NCBI GenBank assembly: GCA_030686115.1
Contig: CP131612.1
Coordinates: forward strand, 1,302,001-1,366,000
From: Psychrobacter cibarius
GTDB lineage: Bacteria; Pseudomonadota; Gammaproteobacteria; Pseudomonadales; Moraxellaceae
Direction of reading: 5' to 3'
Length of the DNA: 64,000 nt
In this document: positions 9,970 to 17,885 of the stretch, one piece after another
Position numbering within the stretch: the stretch's first letter is position 1
Layout of the letters: every line of letters begins with the position of its first letter
Translations under genes and position numbers: made by a program
Notes under the pieces: model-generated
The model's input: only the letters and a program-made list of their open reading frames with translations
What the model was told of the DNA's origin: nothing
Database searches by the model: none

Positions 9970-10279
9970 ATGCCTTAAAAATTATTATTGTTGATGCAAA
10001 ATAGGAGAGAGGGCAGTAGCAGCCTTTTGTTCTTAACGCTTTATTATGATCAAAATCTATTTATAACTGTCTACCATAATCATTCTTATGAGAACTAAAG
10101 TTTATTCAACTCAAATTTAGATTTAGCACTCACATTAAGTCATAAGTCGTTTCGGGTCATAAATGAGTCAATCATGGCAGCTCAAATCGTGATTGCCATG
10201 ATGTTAGATCCTGTACGAGTCAGGATAATGTTTAAGGCATATGTCAGTCGGCTTATCATTAAAGCTCCGTCTCTAACAC
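9970..10279. other. Intergenic region with an inverted repeat
   Basis: No gene is visible between the Acr1-like gene and the parvulin. An exact 9-bp inverted repeat, ATCATGGCA (10171-10179) and TGCCATGAT (10194-10202), encloses 14 bp. Neither strand shows a T run after it, so a terminator is unlikely. Confidence 0.5.
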
Positions 10280-10558
10280 TTATGTCCTGTAAAGTACTTT
10301 AACCACATGCCAGCCAAATTTGGTTTTTACCAAATGTGGGGTGAAGAGTTTGCCGCTAAAGCAGATTTTATCAAATGCTGGTACCATATCGCCTTGTTGA
10401 AACTCACCTAAGCTGCCGCCTTTTTTACCTGATGGGCAGGTTGAATGTCGTTTCGCCAGCACATCGAACTTAGCGCCTTTTTGAAGCTTGGCAATAATAT
10501 CTTCAGCCTGCTCTTTGTGTTTTACTAAAATGTGTAATGCGCTAGCTGTACGAGCCAT
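10280..10558 (-). CDS. ppiC: Parvulin-type peptidyl-prolyl cis-trans isomerase C
   Basis: This 92-residue single-domain parvulin speeds proline isomerisation during protein folding. Family motifs are clear: ASALHILVKHKEQAE (residues 6-20), AKRHSTCPSGKKGGSLGEF (39-57) and FGWHVVKV at the end. Length matches E. coli PpiC (93). There is no signal peptide, so it is cytoplasmic. The ATG at 10558 is supported by AAAGG just upstream. The downstream 300 bp is gene-free; it appears monocistronic. Confidence 0.93.
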   Translation of the reverse strand: MARTASALHILVKHKEQAEDIIAKLQKGAKFDVLAKRHSTCPSGKKGGSLGEFQQGDMVPAFDKICFSGKLFTPHLVKTKFGWHVVKVLYRT

Positions 10559-10820
10559 AATGTAAACCTTTCATAAAATATCGATTATCGGGGCATTATA
10601 TCACGGCTTATCTTGGTTGCTAACTTCACTTGTATGCGCTACTTTTTCAAAAGTCATTATCTACACAGGGGCTACTATTTGGATGAGAATCGGTGTCTTT
10701 TGAATGTTGCTGTTATTACATCGGTGCAATGCATTTGGGTAGTTTATGAGCCCAATCAAGCCTAATGGTTAGGCATTAAGCGCTTTGCTAACTTTTTAAT
10801 ATCGTTAGTCTCAGCAGGAT

Positions 10821-11888
10821 CTAGTGACTTGGCATACCATAGTGATCTGCGATTAGCTCAACAGTGCGCGATTGGGCGCGGCGCGAATAACCCTGAACAA
10901 CTATCATGATCTCATCCACCCCTGTCTGCTCCTGAAGATCCTCTAAACCTTTTGCGACCTCATCAGCAGTACCATGAAGGGTTTGATCGGTATACTGCTC
11001 AATAATCTGGCGCTCTTGCATATTGCCTTGAAAAGCGGCCACTTCATCAGGAGGCAGTAAAGCAAAAGGCTTACGCTGAAACATTCTTAACATTGCCATG
11101 GCAGAGGATGTTGACTGGCGACGTGCCTCTACAGGATCTTCATCCGCAATCGCGCCAATGCTGACTAAGCAGTATGGCTTGGCTAGAATTTTTGAAGGAC
11201 GGAAATTCTCTCGGTAAATGCGCATGGCACTTAAGACATCAGCATTGCCAAACTGTAGAGCGAACGCATATAGTCTGCCAAGCTGTGCTGCCAAATGCGC
11301 CGAGTAAGTCGAGGACCCCAAGATCCAGACATCCGCAGCAGTCTTTGATGGGGGTACTCTATTTTGCTCGGCTTGCCATGGGCCTGGCACCGCATGAACC
11401 GCATTATAAGGATGGTCTTTTGGAAAACTGTTTTCTAAAAAGCCCAACAACTCTGCGACTTGCTGAGGAAATTCATCGTTTGCTGCCTTATGCCGACGCA
11501 AAGCGGAAGCCGTTGCACCATCCGTACCCAGTGCCCGTCCCAAACCAAGATCAATTCGTCCTGGCGCCATCGCATCGAGCATACCAAATTGTTCAGCAAT
11601 GACCAAAGGCACATGATTCGGTAGCATGATGCCGCCTGCACCAAGTCTAATTCGCTCAGTTTCCCCAGTAAGCCGAGTCACCATCATCTGCGGCGAAGGC
11701 ACCGAAGCACCAGGCATGGCGTGATGTTCAGACATCCAATACCGCTGAAAGCCTCTACTATCTGCCAGTTTTGCAAGAGCAATCATCTCTTGAAAGGTGT
11801 CCTCTACCGTGTGACCAACGCTGGTGGAGGCATTGTCGAGCACCGAAAGAACAAAAGGGGCAGTGCCAGAATTATTTGGAATATTCAT
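10821..11888 (-). CDS. LLM-class flavin-dependent oxidoreductase (luciferase-like)
   Basis: This 355-residue protein belongs to the bacterial luciferase-like fold, whose members use reduced FMN or F420 to oxidise diverse substrates. The N-terminal strand PFVLSVLDNAS, the conserved RYWMSEHHAMPG (residues 49-60), ERIRLGAGGIMLPNH and GRIDLGLGRA are the usual landmarks of the MsnO8/single-domain LLM subgroup. Substrate is unknown. It is the last of three same-strand genes (89 bp after the MBL-fold gene), which suggests an operon divergent from the GlxA-type regulator. About 260 bp without genes separates it from ppiC. Confidence 0.88.
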   Translation of the reverse strand: MNIPNNSGTAPFVLSVLDNASTSVGHTVEDTFQEMIALAKLADSRGFQRYWMSEHHAMPGASVPSPQMMVTRLTGETERIRLGAGGIMLPNHVPLVIAEQFGMLDAMAPGRIDLGLGRALGTDGATASALRRHKAANDEFPQQVAELLGFLENSFPKDHPYNAVHAVPGPWQAEQNRVPPSKTAADVWILGSSTYSAHLAAQLGRLYAFALQFGNADVLSAMRIYRENFRPSKILAKPYCLVSIGAIADEDPVEARRQSTSSAMAMLRMFQRKPFALLPPDEVAAFQGNMQERQIIEQYTDQTLHGTADEVAKGLEDLQEQTGVDEIMIVVQGYSRRAQSRTVELIADHYGMPSH

Positions 11889-11977
11889 AAACGATCGCAG
11901 TTATAGCGTATTAATGAGGTATAACACCTCTTGGGTATTGCCATATAAGAAAGATTTAAAGACTCAGCCATCAAGCA

Positions 11978-12892
11978 CTAGAATTTATAGATCTGACCAT
12001 CATTAGGAACAAGCGCACGCTGCTTGTCTAAGTGCTTTTCTTCGATAAAGCGGCGCAGCTCTGCTTTTGTGAGGGTGGCATGATTCACCGTATCCATGTG
12101 CACGCTAACAATCTGCGCGTTAGGAGAGTATTTATACGCACGATATACATCGTCTTTACCCATAATGATCGAGTCATCCACAAAGGTAGTTAGCTTCGCA
12201 TAGCCTGTATTCAGGATGACGGCATCAGGATTATAGCGAGTGAGTGCATTCTCTACGTCTTTATTCCAAATGGTATCCCCTACTACATAGACGGTCTTAT
12301 AGTTTGGTTTCTGGAACACAATCCCCATCGTTTTGCACAGCAGTTCAGCCAATGGCGCTACTTTATACATCTCATCAGTGCCATGCTGCCCGATGGTTTT
12401 ATTTATTTTAGTACCTTTAAATACAACGCCTTGCTCGGTTAATACTCTAACATCGGTAAAACCATCTTTACGTACGATTGCCGCATCGGCTGCATCTTGG
12501 GTGAAAATTGGCATGTCACGAGGCACGAGGTTGCGTGCGGCATCATCCCAATGGTCAGCATGAAGATGCGTCAAGATAATGGCATCCGCCTTAAGCACTT
12601 CGGCAACAGACATTGGCAGATCGACCATTGGATAGCGTATTTGGCTATTTACTGTGCCATCAAACCCTGGATAAGCGTTTTTAGCCGCTAGCATCGGATC
12701 CACTAAAAATGTGGTCCCGTCATAATCAAGCTTGATCGTGGCATTACGGATTTGCTGAAATTCAACGGTATTGGTCGCTGTCTTTTTTACAGCGTTAGAA
12801 TGTGCTGCTGGACTGGCAAAGGTGGTACATACCGTTAACAATATCATGCCACTTAATAGTGTGGTGCCGGTCAGCGATTTTGCGATATTCAT
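11978..12892 (-). CDS. Exported MBL-fold metallo-hydrolase (UlaG-like)
   Basis: This 304-residue metallo-beta-lactamase-fold hydrolase has the dinuclear-metal motif HLHADHWDD. The ATG at 12892 has AAGG 8 bp upstream and opens a signal peptide (KSLTGTTLLSGMILLTVCTTFASPA), indicating a periplasmic enzyme. The frame is open back to 12961, which would overlap the preceding gene, so the later start is preferred. The N-terminal core (IRNATIKLDYDGTTFLVDPML) resembles the L-ascorbate-6-phosphate lactonase-like branch. Substrate is unknown. It lies 40 bp behind the isochorismatase-like gene and 89 bp before the LLM oxidoreductase. Confidence 0.86.
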   Translation of the reverse strand: MNIAKSLTGTTLLSGMILLTVCTTFASPAAHSNAVKKTATNTVEFQQIRNATIKLDYDGTTFLVDPMLAAKNAYPGFDGTVNSQIRYPMVDLPMSVAEVLKADAIILTHLHADHWDDAARNLVPRDMPIFTQDAADAAIVRKDGFTDVRVLTEQGVVFKGTKINKTIGQHGTDEMYKVAPLAELLCKTMGIVFQKPNYKTVYVVGDTIWNKDVENALTRYNPDAVILNTGYAKLTTFVDDSIIMGKDDVYRAYKYSPNAQIVSVHMDTVNHATLTKAELRRFIEEKHLDKQRALVPNDGQIYKF

Positions 12893-12932
12893 AATGATTA
12901 CCTTATCAATAAATCTGTCTGAAGACTTTGGA

Positions 12933-13478
12933 TTAACGCGCAATCCACGTTTGGGTATCAATCACTTCGCCATATAGAAACTCAATCGCTGCCATGATGG
13001 TGGCATGAGCCTGCGCTGCAGGTACTTTCGTGCCATTAAATTCAAGATCAAGCGTGGCACAGGCATCATGGACGGTAGTCGTGGTATAACCGAAGTCTAC
13101 TGCCGCACGAACGGTGGCATCGACACACATGTGGCTCATGGCGCCAATCACAGTCACTTCTTTGATACCTTTTTTATCCAATAGCTCTTTCAGATCGGTC
13201 TCACGGAACGAATTGGGATAGTGCTTAGTAATGACAGCCTCACCCTCTATCGGTTTTACCTTTTCATTGATCTCTACACCATCAGTACCAGGCGTGAAGA
13301 TCGGGGCATCAGCAGGCATTTCATGACGGATATGAATGACGGTATGACCTTTTTCTCTCGCAGCCGCAATCACCAAAGCGGCATTATCAGCGGCTTCGTT
13401 AATACCTACGAGTGATAAGTTACTTTGTGGGAAGTACTCATTTTGAATGTCGACAACGATCAGTGCTTGTGTGTTCAT
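12933..13478 (-). CDS. Isochorismatase-family cysteine hydrolase
   Basis: This 181-residue alpha/beta hydrolase of the isochorismatase-like superfamily shows the complete triad: Asp10 (VVDIQNEYF), Lys85 (VITKHYPNSF) and Cys118 (GAMSHMCVDATVR). Such enzymes cleave C-N or ether bonds in small metabolites such as nicotinamide, N-carbamoyl compounds or isochorismate. The Cys confines it to the cysteine-hydrolase branch rather than true isochorismatase. The ATG at 13478 is preceded by AAGGAATT. It is the first gene of a three-gene unit and divergent from the GlxA-type regulator 108 bp away. The substrate cannot be assigned. Confidence 0.9.
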   Translation of the reverse strand: MNTQALIVVDIQNEYFPQSNLSLVGINEAADNAALVIAAAREKGHTVIHIRHEMPADAPIFTPGTDGVEINEKVKPIEGEAVITKHYPNSFRETDLKELLDKKGIKEVTVIGAMSHMCVDATVRAAVDFGYTTTTVHDACATLDLEFNGTKVPAAQAHATIMAAIEFLYGEVIDTQTWIAR

Positions 13479-13586
13479 GATAATTCCTTTTTGTTTATGG
13501 AAGTGACTGTATAGGCGTATATTTTACAAGTACTATGCTACACTAACGAGTGGCTACATCGACACATAAGAGGTTAATAACGACAT

Positions 13587-14567
13587 ATGAATCAAAAACA
13601 TGCGATTGAAATTGGCTTGATCGTCTATGAGAAAGCACAAATGGCCGCTGTCCTTGGACTAACTGATTTATTAACAGTTGCCGGTAAAATCGCCGTCAAA
13701 CGTCAAGATATAACAGATCTGCCTCTACAAGTGAGTCACTGGGAGATTAAGGGTGCTGAGCAGCAGCCTACTTGCACTTTTTCGAGCAATCCTGATAGCG
13801 TAGGAAAATTAACAGCCGTCATCATTCCACCCACGTTAGAAGCACCGATTGCAAAGCAAGTGGCAGAACCTTGGCTAGAATGGCTAAAAGAGCAGCATTC
13901 GACAGGGATGATACTGTCGTCCGTCTGCGCCGGTGCTTTTTTATTGGGCGAAACAGGACTACTCTCCAAGCGAAAGGCAACCACGCATTGGGGTTATGCA
14001 GAGGATTTTAAGCAGCGTTTCCCTGATGTGGAGCTTGATGTGGATCGTATTATTATCGAAGACGGTGATATTGTGACCGCTGGTGGCGCGATGGCTTGGA
14101 CAGATTTGGGGCTTAGGATGATTGATCGCTTTCTTGGTTCTCAGGTGATGAATGAGACCGCTCGTATGTTATTAATTGACCCTTCAAGGCGTGAACAATG
14201 CTATTACAGCGCGTTTTCGCCAATACTCACCCATGGTGACGCAGCCATATTGAAAGTACAGCATTGGCTGCAAAAAACAGAGGCGCAAGATATTGATTTG
14301 TCCACACTAGCCAATTGTGCGCAGTTAGAGGAGCGTACTTTTCTGCGTCGTTTTCATAAGGCGACGGGTATGACATCGACAGAATACGGTCAGAGATTAC
14401 GCATCGGAGAAGCAAAAGACTTTCTACAGTTCTCGTCATCTCCTGTTGAGCAAATAGCGTGGAAGGTGGGTTATAGTGATGCCAGTGCATTTCGTAAAAT
14501 ATTTAAGCGCATTGTTGGTTTGACGCCAAGTGAGTATCGACGCAGATTTAATACGAATAAGGCGTGA
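13587..14567 (+). CDS. GlxA-family AraC-type transcriptional regulator
   Basis: This 326-residue regulator joins an N-terminal DJ-1/PfpI-like domain (residues about 7-190, with SSVCAGAFLLGETGLL as the nucleophile-elbow region) to a C-terminal AraC helix-turn-helix pair (about 215-320, RTFLRRFHKATGMTSTEYGQRLRI and QIAWKVGYSDASAFRKIFKRIVGLTPSEYRRRF). GlxA-type activators usually control adjacent catabolic or detoxification genes. Here it is divergent from the isochorismatase/MBL/LLM unit, which is its most likely target by context. The first domain keeps a Cys in CAGAF, so ligand sensing there is plausible but not shown. Confidence 0.9.
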   Translation: MNQKHAIEIGLIVYEKAQMAAVLGLTDLLTVAGKIAVKRQDITDLPLQVSHWEIKGAEQQPTCTFSSNPDSVGKLTAVIIPPTLEAPIAKQVAEPWLEWLKEQHSTGMILSSVCAGAFLLGETGLLSKRKATTHWGYAEDFKQRFPDVELDVDRIIIEDGDIVTAGGAMAWTDLGLRMIDRFLGSQVMNETARMLLIDPSRREQCYYSAFSPILTHGDAAILKVQHWLQKTEAQDIDLSTLANCAQLEERTFLRRFHKATGMTSTEYGQRLRIGEAKDFLQFSSSPVEQIAWKVGYSDASAFRKIFKRIVGLTPSEYRRRFNTNKA

Positions 14568-14631
14568 TAGGTTTAGGTAATGATTTTTTAAAGGTAGGCA
14601 CATTGACTGCTTATAGGTAAGAGTTAGATGT

Positions 14632-14669
14632 AATAAAACGGCCACTGATGTAGCCATAACCGTTTTATT
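14632..14669. terminator. Bidirectional terminator between the GlxA-type regulator and the Cd/Zn ATPase
   Basis: A perfect 10-bp stem AATAAAACGG/CCGTTTTATT lies between two convergent genes and has A/T-rich flanks on both sides. Confidence 0.7.
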
Positions 14670-14681
14670 CTTTAACTATCA

Positions 14682-16835
14682 TTAACGGGAAGACACTCCT
14701 TTAAAACGCAGTAAACGCAATGCATTAAGTGTCACCAGTACTGTAGCACCAGTATCCGCTAGCACAGCAATCCAAAGTCCTGTCACGCCGAGCACAGTGG
14801 TTATCAGAAATATGCCTTTTAACCCAAGTGCAAATATGACATTTTGATGGATATTTCTCATGGTAGCGCGGGATAAGGCAATAAGGTTAGCAACGTCTAT
14901 CACGCGGCTTTTTAATAGGGCAATATCAGCCGTTTCGATCGCCACATCCGTGCCACTGCCCATCGCAATGCCAATATCTGCCGCTGCCAAAGCGGGTGCA
15001 TCATTGATACCATCACCAATCATCGCTATTTTACTATTGCTTTGCATCTCACTGAGTAGACGTAGCTTATCTTCAGGTAATAACTCCGCTTTCCACTTTA
15101 TATCTAACTGACTAGAAAGCGCTTTTGCCGTACGGCTATTGTCACCTGTGAGCATGACAGAGCGCACGTTCATCTTATTGAGGTGGGCAATGGCTTGCTG
15201 TGCATCTTCTCGTAACTCATCACGTAGAGCGACCAATCCGAGCGCCTCCCTCGTTTGCTCATCAAACAAGATAGAAACAGTTTTACCATCATTTTGTAGC
15301 ATCTCAATTTGAATCTGCTGCTCAGTTGGCAACATCAATTTCTCAGCGACGTAGACTGGTGAGCCGATGGCCAAAGAGCGTCCAGCGACAGTGGCATGAA
15401 CGGCTTTGCCTGCCGTAGCAAAAGCATTAGAGGCATCAGGTATTACTACCTTAGCGGCTTTGGCATGATCCACAATAGCGATAGCAAGTGGGTGACTAGA
15501 AGCAGCATCGACGCTTGCAAATAGTGACAGTAGTTTATCGTGACCCTCAGCAGCGGTATGCGCTGTTTTAAAACCAATAACATCGGTTACGCGTGGTTTT
15601 CCTTCAGTCAAAGTACCCGTTTTATCAAAAGCGACAGTACTGACCTGACCCACCAACTCCATGACATTACCGCCTTTGATAAGCAGTCCATGGCGCGTGC
15701 CGACCGCCAAACCTGAGGCAATAGCAGCAGGTGTTGACAGCACAAGGGCACAAGGACAAGCTATCAATAATAGCGCCAAACCACGATATAGCCATATTCC
15801 CCATTCTGCTCCCATCAGTAGAGGTGGGATAATAATCACTAAAGCCGCAATCGCCATCACGATAGGCGTATAGTAGCGGCTGAATGTCTCAATAAATCGT
15901 GCAGTCGGTGCTTTAGACGCTTGCGCTTGCTCTACAAGTTCAATAATACGCGCAATCGTATTATCTGCCGCTGTCTTTTCTACGCGTATTTGTAGTACCC
16001 CATCAACGTTGATAGATCCAGCAAAGACCTCATCGCCTATGGTCTTGGCAACAGGAACAGATTCTCCTGTCACAGGTGACTCATCAAGGCTAGATATCCC
16101 TTGAATAATCACCCCATCAGCAGAAACTCTATCACCGGGACGCACAAGCACCTTATCGTTAATCTGTAATGCAGTCGCTGCCACCTGACATTGTTGTCCT
16201 TGCGCGTCCAATAAAATAGCCGTCTTTGGCACTAGTGATGATAACGCTCTGATGCCAGCGCGCGCACGATCAGCTGCGACGCTTTCTAATAGCTCACCAA
16301 CTGAGAATAAAAAGACCACGGCAGCAGCTTCTTCTGCCTCTCCAATGATAAGGGCGCCGATAGCCGCAACAGACATGAGCATTTCAATTGAAAAAGGTGA
16401 GCCTACTAACGCCAGTGCAAAAGCTTTACGGGCAAATGGTAGGACTCCGATAGCCACAGCGGCAATAAAAGCCCATGCGCCATATTCAGGGAAAATTAAA
16501 GACAACATATATGCGGCACTCATCAAAAGTCCAATACCAACGACCTGTTTGCCTTTTATGGTTTGCCACCAGCGCTGATCGTTTACTGTTTCTGGTCCAC
16601 CATCAATTCCTATCTCATTTTGTTGACTCGTTAACGCCAATATACCAAACCCTAAGCGCTTAATAGTCTTTTCGATATCTTTAACGTCAGTACTCGTATC
16701 AGGTTCTAGGGTTAACTCTAGCTTTTGAGTCGCAAAATTTAGCTGAACCTCAGAGACACCAGGCATACGTGTTAGTGCCCGCTCAATTTTGCCAACACAA
16801 CTGGCACAGTCCATACCTTCAATATGATATTGCAT
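14682..16835 (-). CDS. cadA: Cd2+/Zn2+/Pb2+ P1B-type ATPase
   Basis: This 717-residue heavy-metal efflux pump exports divalent soft metals across the inner membrane. It has one N-terminal HMA domain (GMDCASC, Cys10 and Cys13), the membrane metal site CPCAL (about residue 360), the phosphorylation site DKTGTLTEG (about 405), SSHPLAIAI in the nucleotide domain and [21 protein letters not shown] followed by VLSTPAAI, with no CPCAM, points to the Zn/Cd/Pb branch rather than copper. It is divergent from the MerR-type gene, and a classical CadR/PbrR promoter lies between them, so induction by Cd or Pb (possibly Zn) is expected. AAGAGG precedes the ATG at 16835. Confidence 0.93.
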   Translation of the reverse strand: MQYHIEGMDCASCVGKIERALTRMPGVSEVQLNFATQKLELTLEPDTSTDVKDIEKTIKRLGFGILALTSQQNEIGIDGGPETVNDQRWWQTIKGKQVVGIGLLMSAAYMLSLIFPEYGAWAFIAAVAIGVLPFARKAFALALVGSPFSIEMLMSVAAIGALIIGEAEEAAAVVFLFSVGELLESVAADRARAGIRALSSLVPKTAILLDAQGQQCQVAATALQINDKVLVRPGDRVSADGVIIQGISSLDESPVTGESVPVAKTIGDEVFAGSINVDGVLQIRVEKTAADNTIARIIELVEQAQASKAPTARFIETFSRYYTPIVMAIAALVIIIPPLLMGAEWGIWLYRGLALLLIACPCALVLSTPAAIASGLAVGTRHGLLIKGGNVMELVGQVSTVAFDKTGTLTEGKPRVTDVIGFKTAHTAAEGHDKLLSLFASVDAASSHPLAIAIVDHAKAAKVVIPDASNAFATAGKAVHATVAGRSLAIGSPVYVAEKLMLPTEQQIQIEMLQNDGKTVSILFDEQTREALGLVALRDELREDAQQAIAHLNKMNVRSVMLTGDNSRTAKALSSQLDIKWKAELLPEDKLRLLSEMQSNSKIAMIGDGINDAPALAAADIGIAMGSGTDVAIETADIALLKSRVIDVANLIALSRATMRNIHQNVIFALGLKGIFLITTVLGVTGLWIAVLADTGATVLVTLNALRLLRFKGVSSR

Positions 16836-16860
16836 AGTTATTTATCCTCTTATTAAAGAC

Positions 16861-16891
16861 ATTATGAACCCTATAGTAGCTTCAGGGTCAA
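16861..16891 (-). promoter_or_regulatory. MerR-type promoter and CadR operator for the Cd/Zn ATPase
   Basis: On the minus strand, TTGACC (16891-16886) and CATAAT (16866-16861) are separated by 19 bp, the overlong spacer typical of MerR-regulated promoters. A dyad ACCCT-N11-AGGGT (16868-16888) fills the spacer, matching the known CadR/PbrR operator form. Confidence 0.88.
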
Positions 16892-16987
16892 GGCTTTTAA
16901 CGACAAAGGGGTTTGATTTTTTATCAGCAAACCTTATAGTTACTTTATTGTTTTAGATAATAGAAAATACTATTTAAGGAGATACAC

Positions 16988-17398
16988 ATGCTAATCAAAA
17001 TTGGTGAGCTTGCCACGCGCACAGGGGCGACGGTCGAAACCATTCGCTATTATGAGAAAGAGAGGTTATTACCAGAGCCTGCGCGTAGCCAAGGCAATTA
17101 TCGTTTGTACAATGAGGTGCATTTTGAGCGTCTACAATTTATCCTGCACTGCCGTACGCTCGATATGACTTTGGATGAAGTACGAACCCTGCTTCAATAT
17201 AGAGACAAACCTGATGAAAACTGCGGTGAGGTCAATGTGCTATTGGATGAGCATATCGATGCGGTAGAAACACGTATGGAAGAATTGGTTCAGTTAAAGC
17301 AACATCTACTAGCGTTGCGGCAAAAATGCGCAAGTGAAGCGCTGGCTGAATCCTGCGGAATATTGCATGCGCTTGCCGATAACTCCTGTCATAAATAA
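16988..17398 (+). CDS. cadR: MerR-family Cd(II)/Pb(II)-responsive regulator
   Basis: This 136-residue regulator has the MerR winged helix at the N-terminus (IGELATRTGATVETIRYYEKERLLPEPAR, residues 4-32), a dimerisation helix (about 80-110) and a metal-binding C-terminal region with Cys at about 78, 116 and 124 (ENCGEV, KCASE, SCGIL). Those cysteines characterise the CadR/PbrR group. It is divergent from the Cd/Zn ATPase, and their shared region carries the operator described at 16868-16888. It probably represses and activates that promoter by DNA untwisting, and may regulate itself. Metal preference among Cd, Pb and Zn cannot be settled from sequence. Confidence 0.9.
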   Translation: MLIKIGELATRTGATVETIRYYEKERLLPEPARSQGNYRLYNEVHFERLQFILHCRTLDMTLDEVRTLLQYRDKPDENCGEVNVLLDEHIDAVETRMEELVQLKQHLLALRQKCASEALAESCGILHALADNSCHK

Positions 17399-17539
17399 AG
17401 TATTCATTTTGGTAACATTATCCACTTTTTATACGTAAAAGTAGACCTATCACCAAACGCGCGTGGTCAATAAATTCAAAATGATTCAGCCCATAATCCT
17501 TTCTGTTAATCGTATAGACTGCGCGTCTATCAGACTGAC

Positions 17540-17734
17540 TCATTGCACTTGTGCAGGGAAGCCAGCCTTTGCTAAAGCAGCCGTCATCTGCTCAACACTT
17601 GCGATGGTTTCGATACTGACCACTTTGGCTACTAAATCAATGTCAATCTTGGCGTTTGAGTCGATATCGTGAATGGTTGCTGTCACACCACGAGCACAGC
17701 CGCCACATTTCATATTTACAATCCATAGTTTCAT
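17540..17734 (-). CDS. CopZ-like heavy-metal-associated chaperone
   Basis: This 64-residue protein is a single HMA fold with the metal site MKCGGC (residues 8-13) and a C-terminal AGFPAQ strand. Such proteins carry Cu(I) in the cytoplasm and pass it to CopA. It is divergent from copA, and each gene has its own CueR-type promoter in the shared 150 bp, so coordinated induction by copper is expected. GGAGA lies a few bases before the ATG at 17734. The GG between the cysteines differs from the AS of the HMA domains in CopA. Confidence 0.88.
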   Translation of the reverse strand: MKLWIVNMKCGGCARGVTATIHDIDSNAKIDIDLVAKVVSIETIASVEQMTAALAKAGFPAQVQ

Positions 17735-17769
17735 AGCCTTTCTCCAAATAAGTTTTTATTTCATCACTA

Positions 17770-17800
17770 AGCTTAAGCCTTGTCATGATGGTAAGGTCAA
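17770..17800 (-). promoter_or_regulatory. CueR-type promoter for the copper chaperone gene
   Basis: On the minus strand, TTGACC (17800-17795) is followed after exactly 19 bp by TAAGCT (17775-17770). The spacer holds the dyad CCTT-N11-AAGG (17778-17796). It shares the core GACCTTACCATCATG with the copA promoter in mirror orientation. Confidence 0.82.
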
Positions 17801-17821
17801 ACACATTTTAAAAAAACAGGC

Positions 17822-17852
17822 TTGACCTTACCATCATGTCAACCTCTATGCT
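17822..17852 (+). promoter_or_regulatory. CueR-type promoter for copA
   Basis: TTGACC (17822-17827), a 19-bp spacer and TATGCT (17847-17852) form a MerR-type promoter. The spacer starts with the same TTACCATCATG core as the mirrored promoter, but its right half-site (CAACC) is degenerate. The copA ATG lies 34 bp downstream. Confidence 0.85.
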
Positions 17853-17885
17853 GTTGATAACAGATTGAACATGATAGAGGGTGTT

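Noticed and set aside
14227..14657. Open frames overlapping the GlxA-type regulator's end
   Set aside because: They run antisense to the AraC-type helix-turn-helix coding region and show no family pattern.
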